Assembly (NCBI GenBank): GCA_016704535.1
Contig: JADIZZ010000004.1
Span: 442,961-506,960 of the forward strand
Length of the DNA stretch: 64,000 nucleotides
Origin: Betaproteobacteria bacterium
GTDB taxonomy: Bacteria; Pseudomonadota; Gammaproteobacteria; Burkholderiales; Burkholderiaceae_C
Reading direction: 5' to 3'
Positions 50,408 to 58,797 of this stretch are shown piece after piece. The notes beneath the pieces were generated by a model that was not told where the DNA came from, did no database searches, and saw only the letters and a program-made list of their open reading frames with translations. The position numbers and the translations under genes are program-made. Positions within the stretch are counted from its first letter, which is position 1, and each line of letters begins with the position of its first letter.

Positions 50408-51394
50408 ATGACCCCATACCCCCGCACGACGCGACGCACCGTTCTCCTTGCCGGCGCCTCCGCGCTGGCCGCGCCCTGGGTGCACGCGCAGAGCACTTGG
50501 CCCAGCAAACCGGTGACGGTGATCGTGCCCTTCCCGCCCGGCGGCGGCACCGACGCCTTCGCGCGGCCGCTGTTCGCGATGATGAGCAAGAACACCGGCA
50601 AGCAGTTCGTCATCGACAACAAGGGCGGGGCCGGCGGCACCCTGGGCGCCGGCCTGGCGGCGCGGGCCGCGCCCGACGGCGCCAACTTCTTCATGGGCGC
50701 AGTGCACCACACCATCGCACCCAGCATGTACCCCAAGCTCGACTACAACATCGAGACCGACTTCGTGCCCGTGGGCCTGGTGGCCAGCGTGCCGCAGGTC
50801 ATCGTCGTCAACCCGCAAAAGGTGCAGGCCACGAACCTGAAGGAGTTGCTGGACTTCATCCGCAAGAACCCGGGCAGGCTCAACTACGCCTCGGCCGGCA
50901 ACGGCACCAGCCACCATCTGGCCGGCGAGCTGTTCAAGCTGCAGACCAAGACCTTCATCACGCACATTCCCTACCGCGGCGCCGGCCCGGCACTGCAGGA
51001 CCTGATCGCCGGCCAGGTGGACATGATGTTCGACGGCCTGGGCAGCAGCGCCGCCCACATCAAGGGCGGCCGGCTGCGCGCCATTGCGGTGGCCGCCGAC
51101 AAGCGCGCACCGGGTTTCGCCGATCTCGTCACCGCCCCCGAGGCCGGCGAGAAGGACTACAAGGTCGCCACCTGGTACGGCATCTGGGCGCCCAAGGGCA
51201 CGCCGAAAGAGGCCGTGGCCGCGATGGCCGAAGAGATGCGCAAGGCCGTCGGCAGCCCTGAACTGAAGGCCACCTGGAACGGCATGGGCGCCGAGACGCC
51301 CAACGTCTGGACCGACGACTTCGGCAAGTTCGCCAGCAGCGAGGTGAAGCGCTGGGCCGTGGTGGTCAAGAGCTCCGGAGCGAAGTTGGACTGA
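50408..51394 (+). CDS. Tripartite tricarboxylate transporter substrate-binding protein (Bug/TctC family)
   Basis: Periplasmic solute-binding protein, 328 aa. Signal peptide with twin arginines (TRRTVLLAGASALAAPW). Core motifs: KPVTVIVPFPPGGGTDAFAR, DNKGGAGGTLGAGLAARAAP, NYASAGNGTSHHLAGELF, HIPYRGAGPALQDLIAGQVD. Its place between malonyl-CoA decarboxylase and synthetase implies malonate or a malonate-like ligand, but no TctA/TctB membrane subunits are nearby. Confidence 0.9.
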   Translation: MTPYPRTTRRTVLLAGASALAAPWVHAQSTWPSKPVTVIVPFPPGGGTDAFARPLFAMMSKNTGKQFVIDNKGGAGGTLGAGLAARAAPDGANFFMGAVHHTIAPSMYPKLDYNIETDFVPVGLVASVPQVIVVNPQKVQATNLKELLDFIRKNPGRLNYASAGNGTSHHLAGELFKLQTKTFITHIPYRGAGPALQDLIAGQVDMMFDGLGSSAAHIKGGRLRAIAVAADKRAPGFADLVTAPEAGEKDYKVATWYGIWAPKGTPKEAVAAMAEEMRKAVGSPELKATWNGMGAETPNVWTDDFGKFASSEVKRWAVVVKSSGAKLD

Positions 51395-51395
51395 C

Positions 51396-51476
51396 CCCCG
51401 AAGCGGCTTCGCCGCTCCCCCCCTTGGAAAGGGGGCGACGCCAGCGGCCCGGCAGAGCCGGTTCGCGGCGTCCGCT
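51396..51476. repeat. REP-like palindromic element
   Basis: An intergenic block with three successive hairpins: AGCGGC/GCCGCT around a TTC loop, CCCCCC/GGGGG around TTGGAAA, and CCGGC/GCCGG nested in ACGCC/GGCGT. Blocks of this sort are scattered between genes in Rubrivivax/Leptothrix-type genomes (from memory). It lies between the solute-binding gene and matB; it could modulate expression or termination. Confidence 0.55.
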
Positions 51477-51497
51477 CGATAGCGAGACCGAACTGCC

Positions 51498-53045
51498 ATG
51501 ACGGACCACAACCTCTTCTCGGCGCTGCGCGCCGCCTTTCCGGCCGATCTCGACGCCACGGCCATCGAGACTGCCGACACGGCCGCGCCGCTCTTCTATA
51601 CCTGGCGCGACATCGAACGGAGCACGGCCATGCTGGCCAACCTCATCGACAGCCTGGCGCTGCCGCCGGCCTCGCGCATCGCCGTGCAGACCGAGAAGAG
51701 CGTCGAGGCGCTGATGCTCTACTTGGCGGTGCTGCGCGCCGGGCACGTGTTCCTGCCGCTGAACACGGCCTACCAGGCCGGCGAGATCGAGTACTTCATC
51801 GGCAACGCCGAGCCGGCGATGGTGGTGTGCGCCGGCAAGAACTTCGGTTGGGTCAGCAAGATCGCCTTCCTCGCCGGCACGAAACACGTCTTCACGCTCA
51901 ACGACGACCGCACGGGCACGCTGCTGGACCGTGCGGCCTTCCACGGCGACACGCACACGCCCGCCGAGCGTGGCGCCGACGACCTGGCCGCCGTCCTCTA
52001 CACCAGCGGCACCACCGGGCGCAGCAAGGGCGCCATGCTCACGCACGGCAACCTGCTGAGCAACGCGCAGGTGCTGCACCGCGCGTGGGGCTGGCGTCGC
52101 CCTGAAGAAGGCGGCGACGTACTCATCCATGCACTGCCCATCTTCCACGTGCACGGCCTCTTCGTGGCCAGCCACGGCGCGCTGCTGGCCGGCGCGAAGA
52201 TGATCTGGTTCGCCCGCTTCGACCCGCGCGCCGTGGCCGCGCGGCTGCCCGAGGCCACCGTGTTCATGGGCGTGCCCACGCTCTACGTGCGGCTGCTGGG
52301 CGAACCCACGCTGAACAGGTCGGCCTGCGCCCACATGCGGCTCTTCGTCAGCGGCTCGGCGCCGATGCTGGTGGAAACATTCGACAGCTGGCACCAGCGC
52401 ACCGGCCACAGCATCCTGGAACGCTACGGCATGAGCGAGACGGTGATGCTCACCAGCAACCCCTATCGCCCGGAAGGCGCGCGCCGTGGCGGCACCGTGG
52501 GGCCGGCGCTGCCCGGCGTGGGCGTGCGTGTGCACGACGAGCAGGGCCGCGCGCTGCCGGCCGGCGAGATCGGCGGCATCGAGGTGCGCGGGCCCAACGT
52601 CTTCAAGGGCTACTGGCGCATGCCCGAGAAGACGAAGGAGGAGTTCACCGCCGATGGCTGGTTCAAGACCGGCGACGTGGGCAAGATCGACGCCGACGGC
52701 TACGTCACCATCGTCGGCCGCAGCAAGGACCTCATCATCACCGGCGGCTACAACGTCTACCCGGCCGAGATCGAAGGCTACGTCAACGAGCTGCCGGGCG
52801 TGGCCGAATCGGCCGTGGTGGGCGTGCCGCACAAGGACTTCGGCGAAGCCGTGGTGGCCGTGGTGGTGCGCAAGCCCGGCGCGGTGCTCGACGGCGCGGC
52901 GGTGGCGGCGGCGCTGAAGACGCAGATCGCCAACTTCAAGGTGCCCAAACAGGTCTTCGTCGTCGACGAACTGCCGCGCAACGCGATGGGCAAGGTGCAG
53001 AAGAACTTGCTGCGCGACCAGCACAAGGGTCTGTTCGGGGCTTGA
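51498..53045 (+). CDS. matB: Malonyl-CoA synthetase
   Basis: ANL-superfamily ligase, malonate + CoA + ATP to malonyl-CoA, 515 aa. AMP motifs: LYTSGTTGRSKGAMLTHGNL, ERYGMSETVML, GWFKTGDVGKIDADGYVTIV, KDLIITGGYNVYPAEIEGYV, and the catalytic lysine in LPRNAMGKVQKNLLR. HALPIFHVHGLFVASHGALL is typical of MatB/ACSF3. The neighbouring decarboxylase fixes the substrate as malonate with good confidence. Confidence 0.92.
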   Translation: MTDHNLFSALRAAFPADLDATAIETADTAAPLFYTWRDIERSTAMLANLIDSLALPPASRIAVQTEKSVEALMLYLAVLRAGHVFLPLNTAYQAGEIEYFIGNAEPAMVVCAGKNFGWVSKIAFLAGTKHVFTLNDDRTGTLLDRAAFHGDTHTPAERGADDLAAVLYTSGTTGRSKGAMLTHGNLLSNAQVLHRAWGWRRPEEGGDVLIHALPIFHVHGLFVASHGALLAGAKMIWFARFDPRAVAARLPEATVFMGVPTLYVRLLGEPTLNRSACAHMRLFVSGSAPMLVETFDSWHQRTGHSILERYGMSETVMLTSNPYRPEGARRGGTVGPALPGVGVRVHDEQGRALPAGEIGGIEVRGPNVFKGYWRMPEKTKEEFTADGWFKTGDVGKIDADGYVTIVGRSKDLIITGGYNVYPAEIEGYVNELPGVAESAVVGVPHKDFGEAVVAVVVRKPGAVLDGAAVAAALKTQIANFKVPKQVFVVDELPRNAMGKVQKNLLRDQHKGLFGA

Positions 53046-53052
53046 GGCTGCG

Positions 53053-54096
53053 ATGCGGCTGCTCATCCTCGGTGGCACCCGTTTTCTCGGCCGTCACCTG
53101 GCGCAGCAGGCCCTGGCCGCCGGCCACGAACTGACGCTGCTGCACCGTGGCCGCAGCGCGGCAGACCTCTTTCCCGAAGCGGAACACCTCATCGCCGACC
53201 GCGACCGCGAAGGCGAATTCGACGCCGCCTTGAACGGCGCATTGGCCGGTGGCGCCTGGGACGCCGTCGTCGACACCAGCGCCTACCTGCCGCGGCAGGT
53301 GCGCAGCGCCGCAGCGGCGCTGGCCGGGCGCGTGGGGCAATACCAACTGGTCTCGACGATCAGCGTCTACGCCGGTTTCGACGCCGCCGTCACGACCGAG
53401 GACGCATCGCTGCAGGTGTTGCCAGACCCCAAGGTGCAGGTCGTCGACGGCAGCACCTACGGCGGCCTGAAGGCGCTGTGCGAGGCCGCGGCCTACGAAG
53501 GTTTCGAGGATGCTTGCCTGGTCTCGCGTCCCGGCTTGCTGGTCGGCCCCTTCGACCCCACGGGCCGCTTCACATGGTGGGTGCAGCGCTTCGTGCGTGC
53601 CGACTCGGGCGACGACGACGAGACCGAAGTGCTGGCTCCTGGCGATCCGGCTACGCCGGTGCAGTTCATCGACGCACGCGATGCCGCCGCGTGGATGCTG
53701 CACCAGGCCGAGGCCGGCCACCGCGGCACCTGCAACCTCACCGGCCCGGAGAACCCCGCGACGATGGGCGAGCTGCTGGCGACCGCACGCGACACACTGG
53801 CGCCGACGTCGGAACTGCTGTGGGTCGATGAGGCCTTTCTGCTCGAACAAGGCGTGGCGCCTTGGAGCGACTTGCCGGTGTGGCTGCCTCTCGCGCAAAG
53901 CGGCGTGCACCGCGTCGACATCACGCGCGCGCTGGATACCGGCCTGCAGTGCCGACCCTGGGCGCAGACGCTGCGCGACACCGCCGCCTGGGCCGCCACC
54001 GCCACACCGCCGGCGCCAGGTGGCCCGCTGCGTCCACCGGTGGGCCTAGCGCCCGAGCGCGAGGCGAACCTGCGAGCCGCATGGCGCGCGCGCTGA
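53053..54096 (+). CDS. NAD-dependent epimerase-like protein (extended SDR)
   Basis: A 347-aa Rossmann protein with LILGGTRFLGRHLAQQALAA at the N-terminus, DAVVDTSAYLPRQVRSAAAA, STISVYAGF (Ser), and YGGLKALCE (Tyr-x3-Lys). PVQFIDARDAAAWMLHQAE and CNLTGPENPATMGELL fit the atypical/extended SDR group that includes plant CSP41-like and mRNA-binding relatives. The substrate is unknown. It starts 7 bp past matB, so it may belong to the malonate transcript. Confidence 0.82.
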   Translation: MRLLILGGTRFLGRHLAQQALAAGHELTLLHRGRSAADLFPEAEHLIADRDREGEFDAALNGALAGGAWDAVVDTSAYLPRQVRSAAAALAGRVGQYQLVSTISVYAGFDAAVTTEDASLQVLPDPKVQVVDGSTYGGLKALCEAAAYEGFEDACLVSRPGLLVGPFDPTGRFTWWVQRFVRADSGDDDETEVLAPGDPATPVQFIDARDAAAWMLHQAEAGHRGTCNLTGPENPATMGELLATARDTLAPTSELLWVDEAFLLEQGVAPWSDLPVWLPLAQSGVHRVDITRALDTGLQCRPWAQTLRDTAAWAATATPPAPGGPLRPPVGLAPEREANLRAAWRAR

Positions 54097-54239
54097 GCGC
54101 GACAGGCCACTATTCATCGCCACGGCGAGCGTCTGATCGGCGCCAGCCTGCACTTCGTCGCAAGGGCGTGGCCGCGCCTGGATGAGGTGCCTACAGTTCA
54201 CTCCATCGCATCACCGACCCGCCGCCGAAGGAGCCCCAA

Positions 54240-54431
54240 ATGAACACCCTGAACCATCGCGCCACAGCCCACCGCATCACCTCGCTCGGCCTGTCGGCCG
54301 TGCTCACGCTGAGCATTCTGGCCAGCATCAATCTGCTGGCCGTGGAACCCGCGCCCGACAGCCTGCTGGCGAAGCGCAGCGCTCCCGTTGCGGTGGCCGC
54401 GGCACCCGCTTCGGCCAGCCCGCGCAGCTGA
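54240..54431 (+). CDS. Small membrane protein of unknown function
   Basis: A 63-residue protein with a good Shine-Dalgarno (AAGGAG, 6-7 nt before the ATG), one hydrophobic segment (LGLSAVLTLSILASINLLAV) and an Ala/Pro/Ser tail. It is followed 27 bp later by a strong terminator, which supports a real short gene. I recognise no family. Confidence 0.55.
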   Translation: MNTLNHRATAHRITSLGLSAVLTLSILASINLLAVEPAPDSLLAKRSAPVAVAAAPASASPRS

Positions 54432-54458
54432 CCGCCAGCCCCGGCGGCCGGTGCAACA

Positions 54459-54486
54459 GAAGCCCCGCGATGCGGGGCTTCTTTCA
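54459..54486 (+). terminator. Terminator after the small membrane protein
   Basis: Perfect 10-bp stem GAAGCCCCGC (54459-54468) / GCGGGGCTTC (54472-54481) followed by TTTCATT. From here to 54822 (about 340 bp) I see no supportable gene; the region borders an insertion-sequence remnant and may be decayed DNA. Confidence 0.8.
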
Positions 54487-54822
54487 TTGTGCGGCGGGTC
54501 TCTCGGCCAGCCGCACGCCTCGTCGGGTTCACCGTGGCTCACACGAGCCACTGCGGGTGCAAGACACTGAAGGATGGCAAACGTGGTGCAGACGCTGTGG
54601 CGTAAATCGCGCAGCGCTCCGCCGACTTGGGGCCAAGTTACCCGGGCAAGTTGAAGGGCCGCTTGCGACCGTGTGAGAACGCCCGATGAAGTCTGGGTGG
54701 CAGGCGTGCGGAGCAGTGGCCATCGAGGACTGTTCAGTTCGACCAGTACGCGTGTCGCGGCCTGATGCCGGCCCCACTCAGTTGTCGGGGTAGTTGAGCC
54801 TCGAATAGGCATGTAAAAGGGC

Positions 54823-55255
54823 TCACGCCCTCGCAAATCTCATCGCCTTCATCGTTTCAGCAATACCCAACAGGCTCATCAGCCGCTTGAGGTTGTATGC
54901 CAGCACGTGCAGGCTGACTTCCGTCGGCACATGCTTCAGCGTCTTCATCAGGAAGTGCGTCGAGCCCATCCAGTACTTGAGTGTCCCGAAGACGTGCTCG
55001 ACCGTGCGCCTTCGGATCTTCATCGCGTTGGGGTTGCGGTCCAGCCGCTGCTGCATGACGTCGAGGACGTCTTCATGCTCCCAACGCCGGATCCGTCGGA
55101 AGCTGGCCGGCGTGCACTGGGCCTTCATCGGGCAATCGCTGCAGCCGTAGCGCGCGTAGGTGTGAAGGACCATCCCGTCGCCATCTACCCAGTCGGCCCC
55201 TCTGCGCAGGACCTGGCCCGCAGGGCAGCGATAGACATCAGCCTTGGCGCGATGA
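54823..55255 (-). pseudogene. 3' remnant of an IS1182-type transposase
   Basis: The minus-strand frame encodes ADVYRCPAGQVLRRGADW, CSDCPMKAQCTP, RRIRRWEHEDVLDVMQQRLD, NAMKIRRRTVEHVFGTLKYW and MGSTHFLMKTLKHV, the C-terminal third of IS1182/DDE-type transposases with the DDE glutamate in the VEHVFGT region. The frame ends upstream at a stop next to the USP gene, so the N-terminal two thirds and the right IS end are missing. Any internal ATG (55173) is not a true start. A non-functional relic of past transposition. Confidence 0.85.
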
Positions 55256-55264
55256 GTTCATGCT

Positions 55265-55738
55265 TCAGTCCGTAGCCGTCGGGCGATCACGCACCCTGCA
55301 AACCAGCATCGGCACCGGCGCCAGCGGCAGCAGGCTGGCCGGCAGGCTGCCATGGATGAGGCGCTGCAGCGCCGTGCGCCCGTGCGAACCCACTACGATG
55401 AGGTCGCAGTGCTGCTCTTCGACGGCGCGCGCGATGGACGTCGCCGCTTCTTCGCTATGGCCCATCACGCCGCGGGACGGTACAGCCTGGGCCTTCGCCA
55501 GGGCCGCCGCTTCTGCCAGGATCCTGCCGCCCCATTCCTGCAACTGGCGGTCCTGCGCCTTCAGGTCCAAAGTGCCCAGTGGGAGCATGTCGCTGGCGAT
55601 CACGGGCACCGTCGGGCTCGGCAAGACGTGAAAGAAGAGCACCTCGGCCCCGAGCGCTTTGGCCAGATCGAGACCTTCGGCGACCGCAGCACGGGACGCC
55701 GGGTCGTCGTCAACCACGATCATCAGTCGGCGGTACAT
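55265..55738 (-). CDS. Universal stress protein
   Basis: UspA-family protein, 157 aa. MIVVDDDPASRAAVAEGLDL at the start, and the ATP-binding signature LIVVGSHGRTALQRLIHGSL near the C-terminus (G-2x-G-9x-G-S pattern, partly changed). A strong AAGGAGG lies 6 nt before the ATG. It follows the Pal-like gene by 64 bp on the same strand; the IS remnant abuts its 3' end. Confidence 0.9.
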   Translation of the reverse strand: MYRRLMIVVDDDPASRAAVAEGLDLAKALGAEVLFFHVLPSPTVPVIASDMLPLGTLDLKAQDRQLQEWGGRILAEAAALAKAQAVPSRGVMGHSEEAATSIARAVEEQHCDLIVVGSHGRTALQRLIHGSLPASLLPLAPVPMLVCRVRDRPTATD

Positions 55739-55802
55739 CGGCAGCCTCCTTTCGGGTCAGGTTTCAGTGGGCCGCCACGCGCCGCTCAACAGCCGCCACG
55801 GC

Positions 55803-56369
55803 TCACTTCATGGGGTACCGCAGGTCAGCCCGGCGGTTTTGCGCCCAGGCCGATTCGTCATGACCGGCGGCTCGGGGCTTCTCCTCACCCCAGCTCACAG
55901 GCTCGACCTGGGTGTCGCGCACGCCGTAGATCTTGAGTGCCCGAAACACTGCCTCTGCGCGCTTCTGACCCAGGGCCAGGTTGTATTCGGCGCTGCCTCG
56001 TTCATCGGTGTTGCCCTCGACCCTGACCTTCAGCGTGGGGTTGGAGGCTAGGTACTTGCCGTGCGTTTCGACCAAATTCGCAAACTCTGGCTTCAGCGTC
56101 GTGTCGTCGAACTCGAAGTACACGCTACGCGCCGTGGACAGACTGCTTCGTGGGTCGAGGTAGGGCGGCAGATTGACGGTCTGCACGTTGGACGAAGGAG
56201 TCGGCGCCGGCGTCGCCGCGGCGCGTGGCGCTGGTGCGGCCGGTGCCCCTTCAACGGCAGGCGTGGCTTGGGACGTGGCAACCGCTGACGGCGCAACGGG
56301 GGTGCTGCTGCACGCGGCCAAAAGCAGCGTCAAGGTGGCGATCGACAGGGGGCGACGGAGAACGGTCAT
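55803..56369 (-). CDS. Pal/OmpA-like peptidoglycan-associated lipoprotein
   Basis: A 188-aa lipoprotein with lipobox LLAACSS (TLTLLLAACSSTPVAPS), an Ala/Pro/Thr-rich linker (about 25-75) and an OmpA-like peptidoglycan-binding domain: SVYFEFDDTTLKPEF, VRVEGNTDERGSAEYNLALG, RAEAVFRALKIYGV. There is no tolB nearby, so this is probably an accessory paralogue of Pal rather than the Tol-Pal one. Start ATG at 56367-56369. An AT-rich inverted repeat lies about 100 bp upstream, shared with the divergent DUF481 gene. Confidence 0.85.
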   Translation of the reverse strand: MTVLRRPLSIATLTLLLAACSSTPVAPSAVATSQATPAVEGAPAAPAPRAAATPAPTPSSNVQTVNLPPYLDPRSSLSTARSVYFEFDDTTLKPEFANLVETHGKYLASNPTLKVRVEGNTDERGSAEYNLALGQKRAEAVFRALKIYGVRDTQVEPVSWGEEKPRAAGHDESAWAQNRRADLRYPMK

Positions 56370-56469
56370 TGCGAGCCTTTCAGAGGGTGAAGACGGCGTA
56401 GCCAGGAAGCGCAGGTGAAACCGGGTCGTCGAAAGTGGCAGTCCCAGCAGGGGCATCGCCTGTCTTGAT

Positions 56470-56490
56470 ATATTTTGACAAATATACTGA
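56470..56490. promoter_or_regulatory. AT-rich shared element, site A
   Basis: A perfect inverted repeat ATATTT-TGAC-AAATAT (56470-56485) running into CAAATATACTGA (56479-56490). It lies between the divergent Pal-like and DUF481 genes. Sites B (58782-58797) and C (62028-62039) are related. Confidence 0.5.
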
Positions 56491-56611
56491 GGTTGCGCAA
56501 CGCGATACGCGCTGCCCGAGGCCACACGAAACGCGCAGCACCAGTCTCCGGGCGCTTATCGGTTCCCGTGCATGTGGCACTGAATTCAGACCAGCAGAGG
56601 AGTCTCCACCG

Positions 56612-57367
56612 ATGCCGCGAGGCCCGCGTTGCGCAGCGAACCGACATGTCGGCCTCGGGGTGGCCCTGGCAAGCCTGTTCGTGGCAGCAGCTGCACAGCC
56701 GCCACCCGACGGCCTTTGGCATGGTGACGTCGGTGTCGGCGGCTCGGCAGCCTCGGGCAATGGCAGCGCCACGACGATCAATCTTCGCACCGAGGCCGTC
56801 CGCGCCACCGACGCCGACAAGATCGCACTTTCAGCATTGGTCAACTACGGTCGAAGCAGTGCCGGCAACGTCACCACCCGGTCGGCCGACTTGGCCCGTG
56901 TGGGCGGCCGCTATGACCGCAACCTGGGCACGCACTTCTTCGCCTTCGGCGGCGGCGAGGCCGAGACCAACCGGCCCGGCGGGGTGTCACGGCGTGTCAA
57001 TGCCAATGCCGGTGGCGGCTGGCACGTGTTGCAAAGTGACTCAGTGGGTCTGGATCTGTTCGCGGGTCTGGGCCACGCTGAGACCCGCTTCAGAGACGGC
57101 AGCCGACGCGCAGGCCTCGAGTGGCTGCTGGGCGAGGAGTCTTCGCACAAGCTGGGCGAATCGACCAGCTTCAAGCAGCGGTTGGTGCTGTACCCGGGCA
57201 GCCGGGAGATCGGCAACCGCGCTACTTTCGACGCCAGCCTGGCCACGGCCATCGCTGCAGGCTGGACATTCAACACGGGCCTGGCCCTGCGCAACAGCAG
57301 CAAGGTGCCCCCAGGCTTGCAGATGACAGAACGCCTGCTGACCTTCGGCTTCGGCTACAAGTTCTGA
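56612..57367 (+). CDS. DUF481-family outer-membrane protein
   Basis: A 251-aa exported protein, signal peptide with HVGLGVALASLFVAAAAQP. It has the alternating beta-strand pattern of DUF481/YdiY (GSAASGNGSATTINLRTEAV, HFFAFGGGEAETNRPGGVSR, RLLTFGFGYKF) and ends in aromatic KF, typical of outer-membrane barrels. The related E. coli YdiY is acid/osmotic-stress associated. ATG 56612 follows AGAGGAG. Divergent from the Pal-like gene. Confidence 0.8.
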   Translation: MPRGPRCAANRHVGLGVALASLFVAAAAQPPPDGLWHGDVGVGGSAASGNGSATTINLRTEAVRATDADKIALSALVNYGRSSAGNVTTRSADLARVGGRYDRNLGTHFFAFGGGEAETNRPGGVSRRVNANAGGGWHVLQSDSVGLDLFAGLGHAETRFRDGSRRAGLEWLLGEESSHKLGESTSFKQRLVLYPGSREIGNRATFDASLATAIAAGWTFNTGLALRNSSKVPPGLQMTERLLTFGFGYKF

Positions 57368-57421
57368 GCACCCGAGCCCGAGCCCGGGAAGCCATTCCCA
57401 ACCCACCCCAAGGAGCCCGCT

Positions 57422-57736
57422 ATGACCGAACTGACCGCCACTCAAAGGGAAAAGCTGATCGCCGACCTGCGAACGGTCGTTGCCGACGCGGAAGAGTTGC
57501 TGAAGCTGACCGCGGGTGAACTGGGCGAGGGCACGGTCGGTCTGCGCGACCGTCTGCAGCTGCGCATGAGCCAGGCCCGGGACGGTCTGCTGAGCCTGCA
57601 GGCCACGACCGTGGACAGCGCCAGGTCTGCCGGCCATGCCGCAGACGACTACGTCCACAATCATCCATGGCGGTCGGCGGGCATCGGTATGGGCATTGGC
57701 ATGCTCCTCGGCCTGCTGGTCGGTCAGCGCCGCTGA
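57422..57736 (+). CDS. DUF883 (ElaB/YqjD-like) membrane-anchored protein
   Basis: A 104-aa protein. An amphipathic helical N-terminal part (LIADLRTVVADAEELLKLTA, LRDRLQLRMSQARDGLLSL) is followed by the DUF883 C-terminus with YVHNHPWRSAGIGMGIGMLL and LVGQRR. In E. coli, YqjD/ElaB anchor ribosomes to the membrane in stationary phase under RpoS. AAGGAG precedes the ATG. It follows the DUF481 gene by 54 bp. Confidence 0.9.
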   Translation: MTELTATQREKLIADLRTVVADAEELLKLTAGELGEGTVGLRDRLQLRMSQARDGLLSLQATTVDSARSAGHAADDYVHNHPWRSAGIGMGIGMLLGLLVGQRR

Positions 57737-57782
57737 ACACGAATGCCGGACCGCGGCAATCGCAGCCGCCATGCCGGCTGAT

Positions 57783-58679
57783 TCACTTCCCGGCCCCACG
57801 CGGTGGCACTGCGGTGAACGGTGCCGCCACATGCAGGGTCATCTGCGGGAATGGAATCTCGATACCGGCCCGGTCGAACGCACTCTTCAGGCGGCGCAGG
57901 TACTCGCGCCGAACCGTCCACTGCTCCAACGGCGCCACGCGCATGCGCGCACGCAGCACCACGGAAGAATCGGCCCAGCGTTCGACGCCGGCCATCTCCA
58001 GATCGGCCTGGATGCGCGAGGCGTGCGCCGGGTCGCGCCGGAGTTCCGCTGCAACTTCGTGCATCAGCGCCATGGCCGTGTCGATGTCGGTGCCGTAACC
58101 GATACCCACGTCCACCACCGCCTGTGCGTGCCCACGAGCCATGTTCACCACGGTGGTGATGCTGCCGTTGGGTACGAAGTGCACGTTGCCGTCGTAGTCG
58201 CGCAATTGCACGTAGCGCAGGGTCACTTCTTCCACCAGGCCCGCATGCTCGCCCAGCTTGACGACGTCGCCCTGGCGGATCTGGTTCTCCAGCAAGAGAA
58301 AGAGGCCGGTGAAGTAGTCCTTCACCAGGCTTTGCGCACCGAATCCCACGGCCAGCCCCACGACGCCTGCCGCGCCGAGGATGGGCGCAACGCTGACACC
58401 CAACTCGCTGAGCACCAGGATCCCCGCCAGCGCCGAAATCACGACGGCCGCCAGGTAGCGGAAGACGCGGCCCAGTGTCTCGGCCCGCTTCACGGCCTCG
58501 CGGTCGTCCAGGCGGCTCGCGATGCGGATACGCAGGCCCCGGATGGCACGCTGCGCCAGGGCAATGAGCACCCAGGCGCCGATGAGGATGCCCATGATGC
58601 GCAAGGCTGAGCCGAGAAGGAATCCAAGGCCCTGCCATTGCGTGACAAACGTGCGGACCGCGTCCTGCCACTCGCTCAT
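57783..58679 (-). CDS. MscS-family mechanosensitive channel
   Basis: Small-conductance mechanosensitive channel, 298 aa, that releases solutes on hypo-osmotic shock. Helices at about 15-45 and 65-110; the pore helix TM3 is Gly/Ala-rich (AAGVVGLAVGFGAQSLVKDY), then FTGLFLLLENQIRQGDVVKL of the beta domain and VHFVPNGSITTVVNMA. The start ATG at 58677-58679 has GAGG 8 nt upstream; the longer frame starts at a TTG. A 27-codon leader reading frame ends in its ATGA. Divergent from otsA. Confidence 0.92.
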   Translation of the reverse strand: MSEWQDAVRTFVTQWQGLGFLLGSALRIMGILIGAWVLIALAQRAIRGLRIRIASRLDDREAVKRAETLGRVFRYLAAVVISALAGILVLSELGVSVAPILGAAGVVGLAVGFGAQSLVKDYFTGLFLLLENQIRQGDVVKLGEHAGLVEEVTLRYVQLRDYDGNVHFVPNGSITTVVNMARGHAQAVVDVGIGYGTDIDTAMALMHEVAAELRRDPAHASRIQADLEMAGVERWADSSVVLRARMRVAPLEQWTVRREYLRRLKSAFDRAGIEIPFPQMTLHVAAPFTAVPPRGAGK

Positions 58680-58759
58680 CGGAACGGCCTCGTGCAAGCC
58701 GGGGGAGCAACGCGATGTGCCGTCTGCAGAAACGGGCGGGCCCGCAGTGGCTTATTCAT
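58676..58759 (-). CDS. Possible 27-codon leader ORF upstream of mscS
   Basis: An ATG at 58757-58759 with a strong AAGGAG 7 nt upstream opens a 27-codon frame (MNKPLRARPFLQTAHRVAPP and seven more). Its TGA overlaps the mscS ATG as ATGA. The Shine-Dalgarno is better than that of mscS, suggesting translational coupling or a leader peptide. There is no homology to support it. Confidence 0.4.
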   Translation of the reverse strand: MNKPLRARPFLQTAHRVAPPACTRPFR

Positions 58760-58781
58760 CCTGAGTCTCCTTAGAGGGTAT

Positions 58782-58797
58782 ATATTTGTCCAAAGAT
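58782..58797. promoter_or_regulatory. AT-rich shared element, site B
   Basis: ATATTT-GTCC-AAAGAT, 14 of 16 identical to the reverse complement of site A, and flanked by GGTAT/ATACC. It lies in the mscS-otsA divergent region and overlaps the proposed TTG start of otsA. Confidence 0.5.

Noticed and set aside
54198..54836. 212-codon minus-strand frame across the small membrane protein and the gap before the IS remnant
   Set aside because: It spans a strong terminator, lacks a Shine-Dalgarno and shows no domain; composition is that of random GC-rich sequence.
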